The notes under the pieces were generated by a model. That model was not told where the DNA came from, made no database searches, and saw nothing but the letters and a program-made list of their open reading frames with translations. Position numbers and translations under genes: made by a program. Shown in pieces: positions 6,567 to 6,903 of a stretch of DNA of 6,903 bases (position 1 is its first letter; each line of letters opens with the position of its first letter). The stretch is from assembly GCA_027294185.1 (NCBI GenBank), contig JAPUME010000179.1:1-6903 (forward strand), given 5' to 3'. Source of the DNA: Acidobacteriota bacterium (GTDB lineage: Bacteria; Acidobacteriota; Terriglobia; UBA7540; JAPUME01).

Positions 6567-6595
6567 ATCATAGTCCCACAAATAGAGGGCGTCAA
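6567..6595 (-). promoter_or_regulatory. Sigma70-type promoter for rnpB
   Basis: On the minus strand TTGACG (6590-6595) and TATGAT (6567-6572) are separated by exactly 17 bases, each matching the consensus at five of six positions. The predicted start, about 7 bases downstream, coincides with the first base of the P1 helix at 6559-6560. That agreement strongly supports both the promoter and the RNA 5' end. Confidence 0.85.
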
Positions 6596-6666
6596 AAGGG
6601 TACCTTCCGCTGAAGAAAGAACTTTTCCCGAGGCAATCGGCGCCATGACCTTTCTGAGGATCAGGG

Positions 6667-6695
6667 TTGACGGGCCGTGGTTGGGGGAATATGCT
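6667..6695 (+). promoter_or_regulatory. Sigma70-type promoter for the right-edge exported-protein gene
   Basis: TTGACG (6667-6672) and TATGCT (6690-6695) are separated by 17 bases. Transcription would start near 6702, just before the TAAGGAG ribosome site (6707-6713) of the gene starting at 6726. It is divergent from the rnpB promoter; the two -35 boxes are 71 bases apart. Confidence 0.65.
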
Positions 6696-6725
6696 TTGCC
6701 GAACCCTAAGGAGTCCTGGAACATA

Positions 6726-6903
6726 ATGCAACCTCACCGGGCCCGTCCCTCACCGTCCCGCTATGGGTGGTCGCCCCTTCTGACCGTGGGCGCGCTTGTC
6801 GTTAGCTTTACCCTACACGCCGCCGCACCTTACCCCCTTCAGGAGGAGAGTGCCGGGCCGGAGCCGTCGGCAACTCAACAGCCCTCAACGCAATTATCAG
6901 CCT
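6726..6903 (+). CDS. Start of a gene for an exported protein (3' part beyond right edge)
   Basis: Only 59 codons are visible and no family can be named. The frame from the ATG at 6726 is open to the window end. It encodes a basic N-terminus (MQPHRARPSPSRYGW), a hydrophobic stretch (about residues 18-32, PLLTVGALVVSFTLH) and a probable signal peptidase site near HAAAPYP (32-38). A Glu/Pro/Ser/Thr/Gln-rich, probably disordered segment follows, including PSATQQPSTQLSA. TAAGGAG lies 12 bases upstream, slightly farther than usual, and a good promoter sits before it. The layout is typical of a secreted or periplasmic protein with a flexible linker after its signal peptide. The call rests on signal-peptide shape, promoter and ribosome site rather than on homology. 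Confidence 0.7.
   Translation, partial: MQPHRARPSPSRYGWSPLLTVGALVVSFTLHAAAPYPLQEESAGPEPSATQQPSTQLSA

Noticed and set aside
6263..6724. 153-codon minus-strand open frame over the rnpB region
   Set aside because: It overlaps the conserved RNase P RNA core and its promoter; the translated sequence has no protein character.
6691..6726. 12-codon open frame (11 residues) overlapping the right-edge gene start as TAATG
   Set aside because: Its ATG falls inside the predicted -10 box, so it would not be transcribed from that promoter, and its G-rich upstream bases are too close to act as a ribosome site.

Overview
The window looks like ordinary chromosomal DNA from a Gram-negative (diderm) bacterium. 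An OmpA-type outer-membrane lipoprotein implies an outer membrane. The RNase P RNA is of the ancestral (type A) kind. The phosphofructokinase is of the pyrophosphate/mixed-substrate kind seen in actinobacteria and several environmental phyla rather than the enterobacterial kind. This mix, with GC-rich coding sequence, would fit Acidobacteriota or a neighbouring phylum; that placement is inference, since no taxonomic marker was compared. No tRNA, mobile element, CRISPR array or phage gene was found.

Layout, left to right. Positions 1-947 (minus) hold most of a phosphofructokinase gene, running off the left edge and predicted from active-site residues to use PPi. Its roughly 320-base upstream region carries a sigma70-like promoter, a 12-base perfect palindrome and a run of nine C. 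Next is a small OmpA-family lipoprotein (1268-1969, minus), followed on its own strand by a strong 12-bp hairpin. Divergent from it is an unrecognised exported helical protein (2233-2856, plus). A roughly 200-base convergent gap leads to a minus-strand cluster, in transcription order: rnpB (6559-6079), aroA (6016-4706), a flippase-like membrane protein (4633-3557) and nrdR (3514-3053). At the right edge a plus-strand gene for an exported protein begins at 6726 and runs out of the window; it is divergent from rnpB.

How the parts fit. The rnpB-aroA-flippase-nrdR series is closely spaced, and I see no convincing terminator inside it, so readthrough from the strong rnpB promoter is possible but unproven. 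The products belong to different processes: tRNA 5' maturation, aromatic amino-acid synthesis, lipid or envelope handling and control of deoxyribonucleotide synthesis. I see no shared pathway. The OmpA lipoprotein and its divergent exported neighbour are both envelope proteins. No undescribed multi-gene system is evident. The points most worth a second look are the enlarged RNase P RNA with extra hairpins, the predicted PPi-dependent phosphofructokinase and the palindrome plus C-tract upstream of its gene.
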